This document shows, one piece after another, positions 23,401 through 33,900 of a stretch of DNA of 64,000 bases; position 1 is the first letter of the stretch, and every line of letters starts with the position of its first letter. The notes beneath the pieces were generated by a model that saw nothing but the letters and a program-made list of their open reading frames with translations, had not been told where the DNA came from and did not search any database. The DNA comes from Blastomussa wellsi (lineage: Eukaryota; Cnidaria; Anthozoa; Scleractinia; Plerogyridae). The stretch is from contig OX393562.1 of NCBI GenBank assembly GCA_947652115.1, forward strand, positions 26,034,003-26,098,002. The letters run 5' to 3'. A program made the position numbers and the translations under genes.

Positions 23401-25164
23401 GCTTTTTATTTTGTAAAAATAAAATGTCTGAACACTGATGCTTTGTTTTAGTGGTCAAAAATGCCGGGTGCAGGGCTATGATTTCCAAAACAAAATTCAC
23501 GCTCAAGCACTCGTTTAAAATTATAACGCAGAGGTAGATTTTCACTGTAGCGTAAGTTTTGGTACGTTAACGGGCGGGGATTTAACTGGTTTTATGTGGG
23601 TAAGACGAATAGAGCAAAAGAAAAAAATCACAGGGTGGTATTAAAAAAAATTCGGTTCTTTTGCCCTATATGGATGGCGTCCGCCAAACTCGCTGTTTTA
23701 ATCTGGTTTTGCAGCTCTTTCCGAGAATGGTTACTTTAACATGCGAGGATTCGGAAACTCGCCATTGTTTTGCCTGTTGTGGTAGAGAGAAGTTAAAAGT
23801 CGGTGGATTTTCACTGTAGCAATTTAAAGGTGGCTTTCCACTCTTGCGTATTAAATTTTTCGTGCGTTGACAAGCGTGAATTTAACTGGCTTTATAGAAG
23901 AAATGTATGGAGGTCTCGCGTCTGCGTAAAAAGTTGAAGGTGGTTAAACTTTTTCCGCAGACGCAGGTCTTTCGTGCATTTCCTCTGTTTAATGTTACGC
24001 ACGTAAAGCTAGTTGAATTGACGCCCGTTATCGTACGAATTGGTTCAACTTTTTCCGCAGAAGCGAGACGTTCATTCGAGTTCCCTCTATTTCATTGTAC
24101 GGACGTAAAACCAGTTAAATTCACTCCCGTTAACGTACTTAAAATTACGGGATACTGGAATTAAATCCACCTTAGGCTCCTGATTATAAAACTGAGTAGA
24201 GAAAGTGGTGATGCGCACCGGCTGTGATTATTCTTGAAACCCAAGAAAGACATTTTTATGCTATTGATAAATGTAAAGGTACATATGTGTCAAAGAGATG
24301 TTGCTTAGCCTGAAAAAGTTTTCTTAACGACCTCATTAACTTGCAAAAAGGAAAACAGCTACGGTTTTCAATTTATTAGTAAGGCAGGTGTATAATACTG
24401 ATATTGGCCCGTACGTGCCGTTTGTCTTGTGTTGCAGGGTGTCCTTTGAAGATGTCTCCACAGTGTCCTACAACAACCGCTCGTTCACTGTTGTCCACGG
24501 GGGAACCGGGCCCCAGGCCCAAAGAGACACTTATAAGATGAAGTGTGAGAGCGATGCCGTTGCCTTGTTCCGGACTTTCACGGAGTTCCACACATTTTTC
24601 CAGTGTAACACTGTAAAACGGTCCGTCATTGATCAGTGTACGCGGACTTTCGCCGGCCGGTTATTTTCCGTGTTTGTACCTCGTAACGAGTTCGGCAGGA
24701 TTTTCTTGTTTGACGTACAGCGCACGCGACGCCAGGCGTATAGCCACGCGTGGGGCGAGCTGAACTCGTGTCGGATGATTGACATGACAAGCTCCGCCTC
24801 AGCAAGTTTCCGTTCAGGTGGTGCGTTAGTGGAGTACCGTCCTGTCCAGTCCCCTCTCTCCCATCGCAAATGTTACAGCACAAAGAGAATTGACGAAGCC
24901 GGACCATCAAGGGGCGAGAGTCGGAGGGCCTGTGGGGACAGAGAGTGCATGGAAAACGTGTCCCAGGAGCAACTCAGGGTTATGGTGCGACATCTCCAAG
25001 ACGCCCGGATCTGTCAGATCTGCATGGATAGCGAGGTCGCCACTGCCTTCTGCCCGTGTGGTCACGTGGTTTGTTGTGTGGAGTGTTCAGCCATGTGCAA
25101 GGAATGTCCGTTGTGTAGAAGTCAAATTACTTACGCGCAACGAGTGTTCTTTCCCTGCGAGTAA
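20403..25164 (+). CDS. MYLIP: E3 ubiquitin ligase MYLIP / IDOL (FERM-RING protein)
   Basis: Four coding exons: 20403-20489, 20650-20840, 21040-21495 and 24438-25164. Borders are GT-AG with consistent phase, giving 486 aa (human 445). The FERM F1 lobe starts MWCFISEPNGIIHEIFLPKN; DYFGLKFGGAKGAKFWLNLR and YRLYFLVKFFV match the family. The F2 and F3 lobes continue through NYGIE-like GYGIELFHGR and FRTFTEFHTFFQCNTV. A serine-rich linker of about 60 residues, longer than in human, precedes the C-terminal RING (residues 437-471): CQIC, CPCGHVVC, CPLC. In vertebrates the protein ubiquitinates LDL-receptor family members and myosin regulatory light chain, using the FERM domain to bind targets. Intron 3 (2.9 kb) holds a fold-back element. 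AATAAA at 26416 suggests a ~1.25-kb 3' UTR. Confidence 0.94.
23562..24138. mobile_element. Nested inverted-repeat element in MYLIP intron 3
   Basis: The ends GTACGTTAACGGG..ATTTAACTGGTTTTA and its inverse (ending CCCGTTAACGTAC at 24138) make terminal inverted repeats of about 33 bp. Within, GCGTCTGCGTAAAAAGTT (23918-23935) pairs with 23947-23964. The words TTTAACTGGCTTTA and TAAAGCTAGTTGAA repeat inverted around that centre, and a further copy of the CTTTTTCCGCAGA word occurs near 24050. It looks like several partial copies of one palindromic unit and does not code. Confidence 0.7.
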
Positions 25165-26628
25165 AATGGCACTTCGAGTTTTTCTTTACATAAACCTTTT
25201 ACAGTAAAATGAGAGAGAAGGTTGTTTTGCGGTAGAACTTTGCCAACTACGCCATCTTACGGGAAATGAAATGGGTTCTAGTACGTGGCTTTGAATGGAA
25301 ACAAGCTTATTCACAAGTTGTTGTTGTTATGTGCTGTAGAAGCCGAAATGTAGGTTAACGTAAATGAAAAAGACAGCACATTTCCTCGATGGTTTTGTCC
25401 GTCAGGGTCGCGACGAGAGAAACACGAAGTAAACGTAACTTTTTGACAAAATACTTGAAACATTTCTGTAAGAAGTACCGATTAGTGCTAAGGAGGTTGC
25501 CTTTTTTACAAAAAAATGTGGTCAAGTACAAGACATGTACTTGGCAACGACAGTGTAACAGTTATTTTGTGTCTAGAATGTCAGAAATCACTAAGAATGG
25601 CTAAAACATTTTAGAGGAAAAGTTTTTCATATTTATTATGCAGCAGAAGAAAAATGCATGAATAACATAACCTTTCTACAAGAAACACGGCGTTTAACGA
25701 GTAGATTACATTTGATCGAGAAAAGCTGCATGTTGTGTAAACAAAGGAAAACTTATCAAGCTGCCTATGAAATGATAGTTTGACCATTATATCACGCTCT
25801 TGTACCACCGAGAGGCACTGAGGTTCTTTCATTGTCCAGTGACGAGTGCAATTCAGCTGGCAAAATCAATCGAAGTTTAACGAGTGAATTTTCGAAAGTT
25901 TATTTTGATGTCGGCATGCATCGTTAAAAGGTTTGATTTGAATATTATTAGTTATTTGCGTACAATGGCTTTTCAAGGATTACCCCAAACGCAATAACGA
26001 AATTTCCTTGCTTGGTTTAAGCGTAAGGGTTGTTTCCAGGCTGTATAGTAACAGGTACCTCTTGGGAACTCACTTCGCCCCAGATCACGACTCTTAGAGT
26101 TGGCCCACCAGCGCTAGGTGAAAAACCAAAACTACTCGTCACTTATTTTGTTTTGTGTTGTGAAAGTTGTAAAACAACTCGTGTCTTTGTAAGGGGTGCT
26201 AAGATTAGTTAGGTTTTACATAGTACTTAGATAGATAAAATTTTGTGTTTCTAAAAGCATCATGCTTTTAAACTGGAGTCCAGTTTCAGTTAGCATTTGA
26301 AACATTTCACTGCAGTTGCGTTATTTATAGTATACCCAATATCTATCGATTGGGTTATGATTTAACTTTGATAATTCAGTTCCAGAACACGAAACTATTC
26401 TATTTGTCCTTGGTAAATAAAGAGATGATGTAGATTTTTAAACGAAATAGTTAAAATTCTATAATAAAAGTGCTAACGTGTTGTGGGGACGTCATCTCTT
26501 CTTGAACGCACACTGGCTATCTATGGGTTGCACCAGACATGGAGCCAAGTTCTTTGATGCGAGTTGACCTTGTCATTTCATCTTGGTAATCTTATTATAG
26601 CCAAAAAAATACTTTTGGTGACGCCTGT
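25165..26628. other. MYLIP 3' UTR and spacer
   Basis: The first ~1.25 kb is probably MYLIP 3' UTR (AATAAA at 26416-26421; AATAAAA near 26463). No open frame here resembles a known family. Confidence 0.45.
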
Positions 26629-26961
26629 ACAGGGAGCAGAGGAGTTATGCTTGAAACATCAATGAAAGAAACGTCTTACCTTCGTTCTTGTATTTATTCC
26701 CTTAGTTAAAACCTCATTTGCGAACCAAATATACGTATTCACTTGCGATCGATCGTTTCGAACCGCCATCATTCTGAATAGTGTCGACCGCTGTACTTTC
26801 AGTTGGACGAAGTCCAACGATGATGACGTCGAAACGATCGATCGCAAATGAATACGTATATTTGGTTCGCAAATGAGGTTTTAACTAAGAGAATAAATAC
26901 AAGAACGAAGGTAAGACGTTTCTTTTATTGATGTTTCAAGCATAACTCCTCTGCTCCCTGT
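26629..26961. repeat. Inverted repeat with 133-bp arms beside the Penelope-like ORF
   Basis: Positions 26629-26761 and 26829-26961 are near-perfect reverse complements (CAGGGAGCAGAGGAGTTATG ... CGATCGATCGTTTCGA) around a 67-bp centre that itself contains the hairpin GTTGGACGAAGTCCAAC. It lies downstream, on the - strand, of the GIY-YIG ORF at 27240-27701. Penelope-like elements often carry inverted or tandem terminal repeats, so this is probably the terminal-repeat part of that element. Confidence 0.75.
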
Positions 26962-27120
26962 GACCCCCTCACGAAAGTCCAGTTGGAAACCGTCGCACGA
27001 ATTGCTTGTCTGCACCCACACGTGAGCCGCGAAAGTCCGGAATAAAATTTTCCCCACTCCCTCCTATTACTTTGTTCCTACTTTATTCCTTTTTTATACA
27101 AAACATTGTTAGTCAACGTT

Positions 27121-27180
27121 CTCTCCAGAGGCCAAGACGCTTCGGGCATAGCCCTTCATCAGTGGTGTCCGTTGATTTCA
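27121..27180 (-). ncRNA. Hammerhead-ribozyme-like core (probably degenerate)
   Basis: On the - strand the segment reads ACCA-CTGATGA-AGGGC-TAT-GCCC-GAAG-CGTC-TTGG. It has the CUGAUGA box, a stem II of 4 bp, a GAA box and a GUC cleavage triplet in the right order. Stem III would be minimal, as in hammerheads of Penelope-like elements. Against activity: the conserved GAAA is GAAG here, and stem I pairs only with a bulge (CCA with UGG). It lies 60-120 bp after the Penelope-like stop codon. Confidence 0.4.
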
Positions 27181-27239
27181 GTTAGCAAACTAGCGTGAGC
27201 CATGAAGCTAGATTTAAGTATAAAGGAGCGCGCTAGAGA

Positions 27240-27701
27240 TCAACGCGCGACGACCAAAATAAATCTAACGTCAGAGTTCATTCCACGCGGCTGACTGGTA
27301 CCCAGTTTGAAGATCAGGCGCATCTCCTGGTGTTTGCGTTGTTTATTTCCATCGCAGAGCATGGTACCCCGTACTTGTACGTCTTGGAGGGTATGACAAT
27401 TAGTGCTGAAATGCTCTGCGACAGGAAAACCCGGCAGTTTCCTTTTAATGCTGCGCAGATGCTCGCCAAAGCGCTGCCTTAGTGTACGTCCAGTTTCGCC
27501 GATGTAGATGGTAGAGCAGCGGCGACAAGAGATGGTATACACTTGGCCGGTTGACTGACACGTGAATGCATTCCTGATGACGAACGAGCATTTGGGACCT
27601 TTCAGAGTGGTGTCAGGAGAGATGTAATCACAGGTGCGGCAGCGAGCGCGCGTACAAGGAGAAGATCCCACGTGAACAGGGTCTCGTTCGTTCGTCATCA
27701 A
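27240..27701 (-). mobile_element. Penelope-like element, C-terminal GIY-YIG endonuclease ORF (5'-truncated)
   Basis: An open frame of 153 codons carries the C-terminal part of a Penelope-like retroelement protein. A cysteine knuckle (CTRARCRTCDY) comes first, then the GIY-YIG core (VYTISCRRCSTIYIGETGRT, LRQRFGEHLRSI). Further on come HQEMRLIFKLGT and the ending PRGMNSDVRFILVVAR. In the family this endonuclease nicks target DNA for reverse transcription. The reverse transcriptase that should precede it is absent (stops just upstream of 27701), so the copy is dead but its endonuclease frame is intact. Terminal-repeat material follows down to about 26629. Confidence 0.85.
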
Positions 27702-28297
27702 GGCTTACAGTTACAAAAGTTATAGCTATAGCTAAGTATAAGGTCTATAAGCCCATGGTCTATAAGCATATGGAAGGCTTTTTACACTGCTACGCACCTT
27801 ACCGTAGCCGCTTTAAAATTTGTTTCAATAAACTCTTGGTCTTTGGCCATCGTAGCTTGATTGAAAATATAACACAAACAGCGGTGATAAACACTTTAAG
27901 AAAAGTCATTTAAAATTTTGACATTTTTTTCACTACTTTTTCCTGACTTACATTTCAACCAGCCATTCAAAACTTGGAAACTATCGGAATTTATGGAGAT
28001 GTTGAATGCGCCTTTCACTCGCTTGAGAATTCCCATGTCTTTGAAATAGCCGGCAGCAAGTGAAAAGTAATCCTTTTTTTCTATTTTAGGGCGTGAGGGT
28101 GAGAATATCATTTTTTCCCGTTTCGGAGGTCCGTCACTTGACGCGCGTGGACTGGGTACCATTGAAAGTTTCCGCTGTGAGGAGACTGGCAACCACTCGT
28201 GGATCAAAGATGGCGGATGAGAAGGGAAAGAACTTGTCGAAATCCATTCACCGAGCGAGCTCTGGGAGGAAATGTAGACTTTGAATTATAGTTAAGC
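27702..28297. other. BORCS5 upstream region
   Basis: This interval must contain the BORCS5 promoter and 5' UTR. No TATA box or other gene was seen. A short upstream ORF is listed separately. Confidence 0.4.
28210..28284 (+). CDS. Possible upstream ORF of BORCS5 (24 codons)
   Basis: ATG in a good context (AAAGATGGCGG) opens a 24-codon frame reading MADEKGKNLSKSIHRASSGR plus four residues, which stops 13 bases before the BORCS5 start. If it lies in the mRNA leader it could lower BORCS5 translation. No homologue is recognised. The transcript start is unknown, so it may not be transcribed. Confidence 0.3.
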   Translation: MADEKGKNLSKSIHRASSGRKCRL

Positions 28298-28930
28298 ATG
28301 GGTCAAGATCAAAGCAGCAGTTTGGAGGGTCAGATGGGCCATCCAAATGTGCCTTACACTTCGTATTCCGTACAGAAAAATGACGACGGGAAAGCGAAGT
28401 CGAAACAGAGAGCGAAGCTCGAAGACATTATGGTTGTGAATGCCCCGACTGGAACCACAAAACTCGTTTCCAAAAAGGAAGATCGTGACATAAAAACGCT
28501 GAACAAAATACCATTTTTTTATCCACTACTTCGAGGTACAATAAATGCTCCCGCGGCGAAAGATTTAGAATTCGGTCATAAATTCGATCCGCGTCCTGGT
28601 TTGTCGTTGTGTTCGCGGTACGAAAAACACTTGAAGCAATGCGCAGAAGCCGTATCCTTTGATCAACAAATGCTCTCATCACGTATCAGGGAAATGGATG
28701 TTTACTGCGCTTCGGTTCTGCGAAGGGTACACGGCAGGTACAAGAGATTATCCCAGGCAACCGCGCAGCTGAAGAAAGTCGAAGAAATGAATGCAAACCT
28801 GAAGAGAATTGATGCCAATCTTAAACGGCTTGTACCCATCATGGAAAGACTAAATAACGTTTTACCGGACGAAGAACGCTTGGAGGAGTTTTCTCTTTCT
28901 CCCTACAGTGTAGGGAGTATACAGAGCTGA
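28298..28930 (+). CDS. BORCS5: BLOC-1-related complex subunit 5 (myrlysin)
   Basis: One open frame of 210 codons. The N-terminus MGQDQSSS is a clear N-myristoylation signal (Gly2, Ser6), as in vertebrate BORCS5. Conserved blocks are RAKLEDIMVVNAP, IPFFYPLLRGTINAP, LCSRYEKHLKQCAEAVSFDQ, SRIREMDVYCASV and the C-terminal coiled coil with ANLKRLVPIMERLNNVLPDE followed by ERLEEFSLSP. In vertebrates it tethers the BORC complex to lysosomes, where BORC recruits ARL8 for kinesin-driven movement. Human is 196 aa and split by introns; here the coding region is uninterrupted. AATAAA at 29084-29089 lies about 150 bp past the stop. Confidence 0.94.
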   Translation: MGQDQSSSLEGQMGHPNVPYTSYSVQKNDDGKAKSKQRAKLEDIMVVNAPTGTTKLVSKKEDRDIKTLNKIPFFYPLLRGTINAPAAKDLEFGHKFDPRPGLSLCSRYEKHLKQCAEAVSFDQQMLSSRIREMDVYCASVLRRVHGRYKRLSQATAQLKKVEEMNANLKRIDANLKRLVPIMERLNNVLPDEERLEEFSLSPYSVGSIQS

Positions 28931-29391
28931 CAGATGTTGGGGTTTGAATTTGACAAGAGTAATTTTTGCAGTGTAGTTGAGGGGCTATGAGTAGGTGCGA
29001 ATCTAGGATGAATGATGACCGATTTGTTACAACCTATTTTTATCTCTGTACCCTTTGCAGAAAATTATCATGTTGCTATAAAGAATAAATTAAGACTTGC
29101 ATTAAAAAACTTATTGTGGACAGTTTCAAAAGTCTTGCAGTCTATTTGTTGAACTGAAATTTTTGTCGTGTTCAGTTTCATAGGCGTACAGGCACCCTTG
29201 GGTTTAGAGGGACTGAAACCTCCGTGCCAGAGAAAATTACATAATTTCTGAATGTGCTGGTATTAAACCAATACACAACCGCCAAAATTGCAACTGCTGT
29301 TGCCCGAATCCTGAGCGTTTTGTCCAAAAAAATGACCCCCCACCCCACCCCCCAGCTCATACACCTATGTTCAGTTTGATTCTTGTGGGTT

Positions 29392-29723
29392 GTGGGACAC
29401 CTTGTCAGTCAGTCACTTTTAAAGAATCTGACCCTTATGCATCGCGAGTCAAACCGCCATTTTTGGGGTCCCCAAAAAAGCGAGTTTTAGCGACGTTGAA
29501 TGCTTCAAGCAGGTGACATCTTTTCGAAAATATACTCCTCGCTAATTTTTCCTTCTTTGGGGTTCGTTATTTTTTGTACAATTGCTTTTTGTGATAACAA
29601 TAACAATAATAGAGGCACGTGATGCAAAGTGGGTGGGTCAGGCTCTTTAAATAAGGCCACCTGGTTACTGGATTAACAGAGTCGAGTCCCTGGCCACTTT
29701 TTACGCATCACAAGGTGTCCCAC
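29392..29723. mobile_element. Short TIR element between BORCS5 and CSTF3
   Basis: GTGGGACACCTTGT at 29392-29405 is exactly inverted at 29710-29723 (ACAAGGTGTCCCAC). The 330-bp span has no coding capacity. No clear target duplication, so the class is open. Confidence 0.6.
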
Positions 29724-30237
29724 TTTGTTTTGAAGTATACATTCCAGTCACAACTGATTCTTATGTGCCCTGGCACTGGTACCCAGGTTCTCACGAGAAC
29801 CCTGCTACATGTATGTATTATCAAAAATGAAACATGTTCAATAACATTGTTTTCATTCTTTATTACAAGAAGCTTGATAACTTATTTGACTCGAGATGTC
29901 ATACAGTGTTCTGTTTGCATTAACTAGAATGCAGGTTAAAAATGTCCAAGTTAAAATTAAGACTGCCAATACCATGTTTGAATGATTTAATGACAAAACA
30001 TTTATTTATTAAAAACTATCACTCAAATGGGCTACCTAAACACCAATGGCTGCTGGCCACTATAGAGAGTGTGCGAGGGGGGGGGGGGGGGGGTTTGGAA
30101 GGCTTGCTATCATTTTATTCAAAGGACTGTGAGGGAAGGGTGATCTTTCCACTGGTGCATTTTAAGTAAATGCTGTTTGCTATATACATTATTTTCATAT
30201 TTTAGTGGTTGTGATAGTACAGTATGGTGTTTTCAGG

Positions 30238-30872
30238 TCAATGCACTCTCTTCTGTTGTCGACTTCTGTAGATGTCATTCACAGGAGGTGCAGCAGAACT
30301 CTCATCATCACTTTCATGATCAGCACCTGGTCTTTTGACACCACGCTTCTGTTGATCAACCTCCATGCCATCTTCGCTACCCTCAACACCATTCACAGGA
30401 GCCAACTCAGCATCTGGTAATCCTGTATTACAGTTTTAAAACATGATGAGACACCAAGACTCCTACATTGTAAGGAGGGAGGTGGGGGGGGAGGGGGGGG
30501 GGTGGGTGGGAGCAGAATTCCCAAGGTGGAGGCAACTGCAAAAAATTGAGAAAATAATTTGCAACATTGCATATTTTACAATAAAAATAGAAAAAAGAGA
30601 TGGGGACCAGGAGAAGGAGGTCCTCCTTGCAACTACCGGTATATTTGTGACTCAGTGAAGAACGCTATTAATTCTGACTGAGCTTTAAAGCTACCAGTCC
30701 GTTATTAAAGCAATTCAAAACAATTGATGTTACCGTGTCCCAGTTAAAACAAACGAAACCAAAGCACAATGGAATCAAATAACAATAATTTGCATTTCAC
30801 AAGTAGGATAAAATATTCACGTCTGATCTGTCTGGGCTTTACAAGCTCGCCTATCGGCTCGCCATTGTAAAT

Positions 30873-30908
<36 letters not shown>

Positions 30909-33900
30909 GCTATAAAAGTCAGAGTTTCCACAAACCTGAGGGTGGAAGATCTGGTATTTGACTTTCCAAAGTTAACCTTATGAAGTCTTCAATCATTACA
31001 AATGGACCCTGAACACATAAGCAGAGATGATACGAGTTTGAACAGAGTAAAAACATGGACTATCATGGAATGATGACACATGACACTAGGTTTTTTTAAC
31101 CAAAACGTTTTTGATGCAACTAAACAGGTAGGGAACAAGTGCCATCATCAAGCAAATTAATAAAAAAAACAGCATTTGCAGTCAAGAGTGTTCAGTAACT
31201 GGAATTCTCCGTCAGCTATGAAGCTTGCATGATGATTCCATTTGAGATGGAAACTACAAAGTAACAATGACAAAAGCTGTGGGTGGGGATACTCAAAAAT
31301 GCTTAGGGACAGAGGTGCAGCTCAGCCACACAAACTCTCACCTGACACAAATCTGTGATTTTCCGACCCTATTTAATGCAGAATTTCAATTTTTCAGACC
31401 TCCTACAGGACATTTTAACTACAATCATACCCTGATGTTTAGACAAGGGATTCACAATTCACAACTTTCTGAAGTCATTAAAAACTCTATAAAATAAAGT
31501 AATAAATGAAAGAAAAAACCGACTGATTGACTCACTCAATAATAATTATTCATCTTAGCTTGCTTATTTGTTTATTAAATGGATGTTCAACAAACAGGGC
31601 ATCACAAGTTTTATTAAATTTCCAAAGAAAGTGATTAAGCCCTTTTGCCGATCACTGTGGCACTGGTATTTCTGACAATGTCTACAAAAGTCACATCAGA
31701 TTTTCACAGTGCATGCACACTCATGCACGCTGGCTGAAACAGGGAAAAGGACTGTTCACAGAAGAAGATACCCTGTGTAGAGTCACAGGAAAATGTTGTG
31801 TTTAATTCCACCACATACAGGTAGTCAACTTCATTACAGTAGTCAAAGTTTACCCTGTGTGTGTTGGCATTAAGAGCTGGCCAGTTGTATTCATCATTAT
31901 TTGTGATCTAAAACTAAAGTCAACTCTCTCCAAGATCGGCACAACAACTATCTGTCTGAGAGAGGTGTCCAGTTCATAGAGAAATAAGGCCCGGGTCAAA
32001 TGTCATACTTTGCATGGGCCGAACATCATGACAGTTTGGGTTGACTCAAATAATTAAAAGAACGCTTGTTTGAGTCAAACATCAAACTTATTCAGTCATT
32101 CTGAACTGCTACACCAAACAAATAACAAAGTGGTCTTGTTGGTAAGTGGTTTTTTTCAAGGTAAAGTCAAAATGGCACCTTTAGACTTTGATTATGCATT
32201 TGGTTCGACTCAAGTGAAGACCGCCATTTGACCTAAAGTCGGTTTTCAGGCGTTAGTCACAGCTGACCAGGTGCGAAGAATGCCTCAGCCGCTCCAAATA
32301 AAATCAGTTGAACTTAAATGTGTCAAATGCCAAAGTTCACATGAGGCTAATTGGTTAAATTGTGTTTGGCTCATGCGAAGTACGGCATTTGACCCAGGCC
32401 TAAGATAAAGTGAAATGGCTGAAAAGTGGCGCACAGGGACCAACACCAGTTGTCTGTCATATAGAGGTGCCCGTCTTACAGATGTGCCAGTTACACATGT
32501 ACTATATAGTACTGGTCCTGTGAGTGTTGGGATTATGAGCTGATTGTGGCACTCTTTACTAGCAACCTTAAACTATATGCCTTTGGTGAATAAATTACCT
32601 GGAAGCAAGATGGAGGAGGTAACATGGTCATTAGATGTGCAGCAGCTGGAGGTACAGGAAACACTCCACCTGGTACAGAATGAAGGCCAACTACAAAGTA
32701 ATACACATTTATTTTCAGGGCTATTTTCAAGCAGCAGTTATAGCAGTGAAAGAGGTACATGTATGTAACACAGATCTACTGATTCTTATCAGAATCAATT
32801 GTCACTGTCATCGTGGTGGTCATCAATATTATTGTCGTCATCATCGCCATCATCATAACTATTAAAAACATGGGGGAGGGATGAACCATTTAGTTGGAGG
32901 AACAGGTACCAGTTGACTAAGCCCATGGTGTCCATGCCAGAAGTTGCTAAGCAACATGACATATTTGGTTGCACAATTACATCTGGTGTATTCGTGAGCT
33001 TCTCTTATTTTTGATTGGATAAAATAAGTCAAGGACTTCAACAGAGATTTACCAAAACTGGCACTTGTTCCAATGGCTGTCACTATTCTTTTGGGATTCT
33101 ATGGCTGAAAGGGTGGCTGATAAAAAGAGGTTTCTGCTCATTGTTAATGAAGCAAATGAACAGATTTAATGATAGAATGACCCAGCTTTTGATCTTCTTA
33201 CCAGACCCTGCTGTTGGTTTGAATGGCGTCATCTGCGATGTGTCTGGTCTGGGAAATTTAACTGGCTTTTCTTCACTCTGCTCATCTTGAGTAGCAAAAG
33301 AGGCGAGAATGTTTGGCACAATGCTACTGTGTCTTGTGGAACCCTTTAAACGGAAATACCGTATATAAATGGCAAGTTTTGAAAGTAATATATCAGTTAC
33401 ACCACTAATGAAATTCCTACTAGAGGCCAGAAATTGACTGATGGTTTGTTCCATCAAGATATCAAGTTTTCAATAGGTTCACAGTGCATCACAGGATGCA
33501 GGGTTCTTGATAACCTTTTCATCAGTCAAATGTTGCATTTCAGTATGGAATGGAATATCAAAAGCTGACAGACCTAATTTAGTAGTCATAACGCTTGCTT
33601 ACTAGTGACACACTATATGCCAGTGGTATGCAGTGTGGGTTTGATTGAGAAATGCAGAAAACAGAGTAGAAAACGTTGCTTAGTTGTGTGACAGCAACAA
33701 AGAAAGAACTACCGGTAACTTTGATATTTTAATGTAATTTACCACATAGCCCATTATTTTCAGCTCCAAAGGCGTGCATGGGAAGAGATCCAAGTACTTG
33801 TATCTATCAACAAGTATTGATGTCTCATGACCCTCTAATTCCTACAATGCAGAAATAAAATGGTTGAGATGATCATTGAAGAGGTACAGTAAAATGCTAA

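Noticed and set aside
24626..24910. Antisense open frames over MYLIP exon 4
   Set aside because: They are shadow frames of a GC-richer coding exon, with no independent family similarity or splice context.
30077..30510. G-run clusters near the CSTF3 3' end (17 G at 30077; G-rich at 30476-30510) as G-quadruplex regulators
   Set aside because: Possible in principle, but simple G tracts occur elsewhere in the window (14231) in transposon debris, and nothing ties these to 3'-end control.
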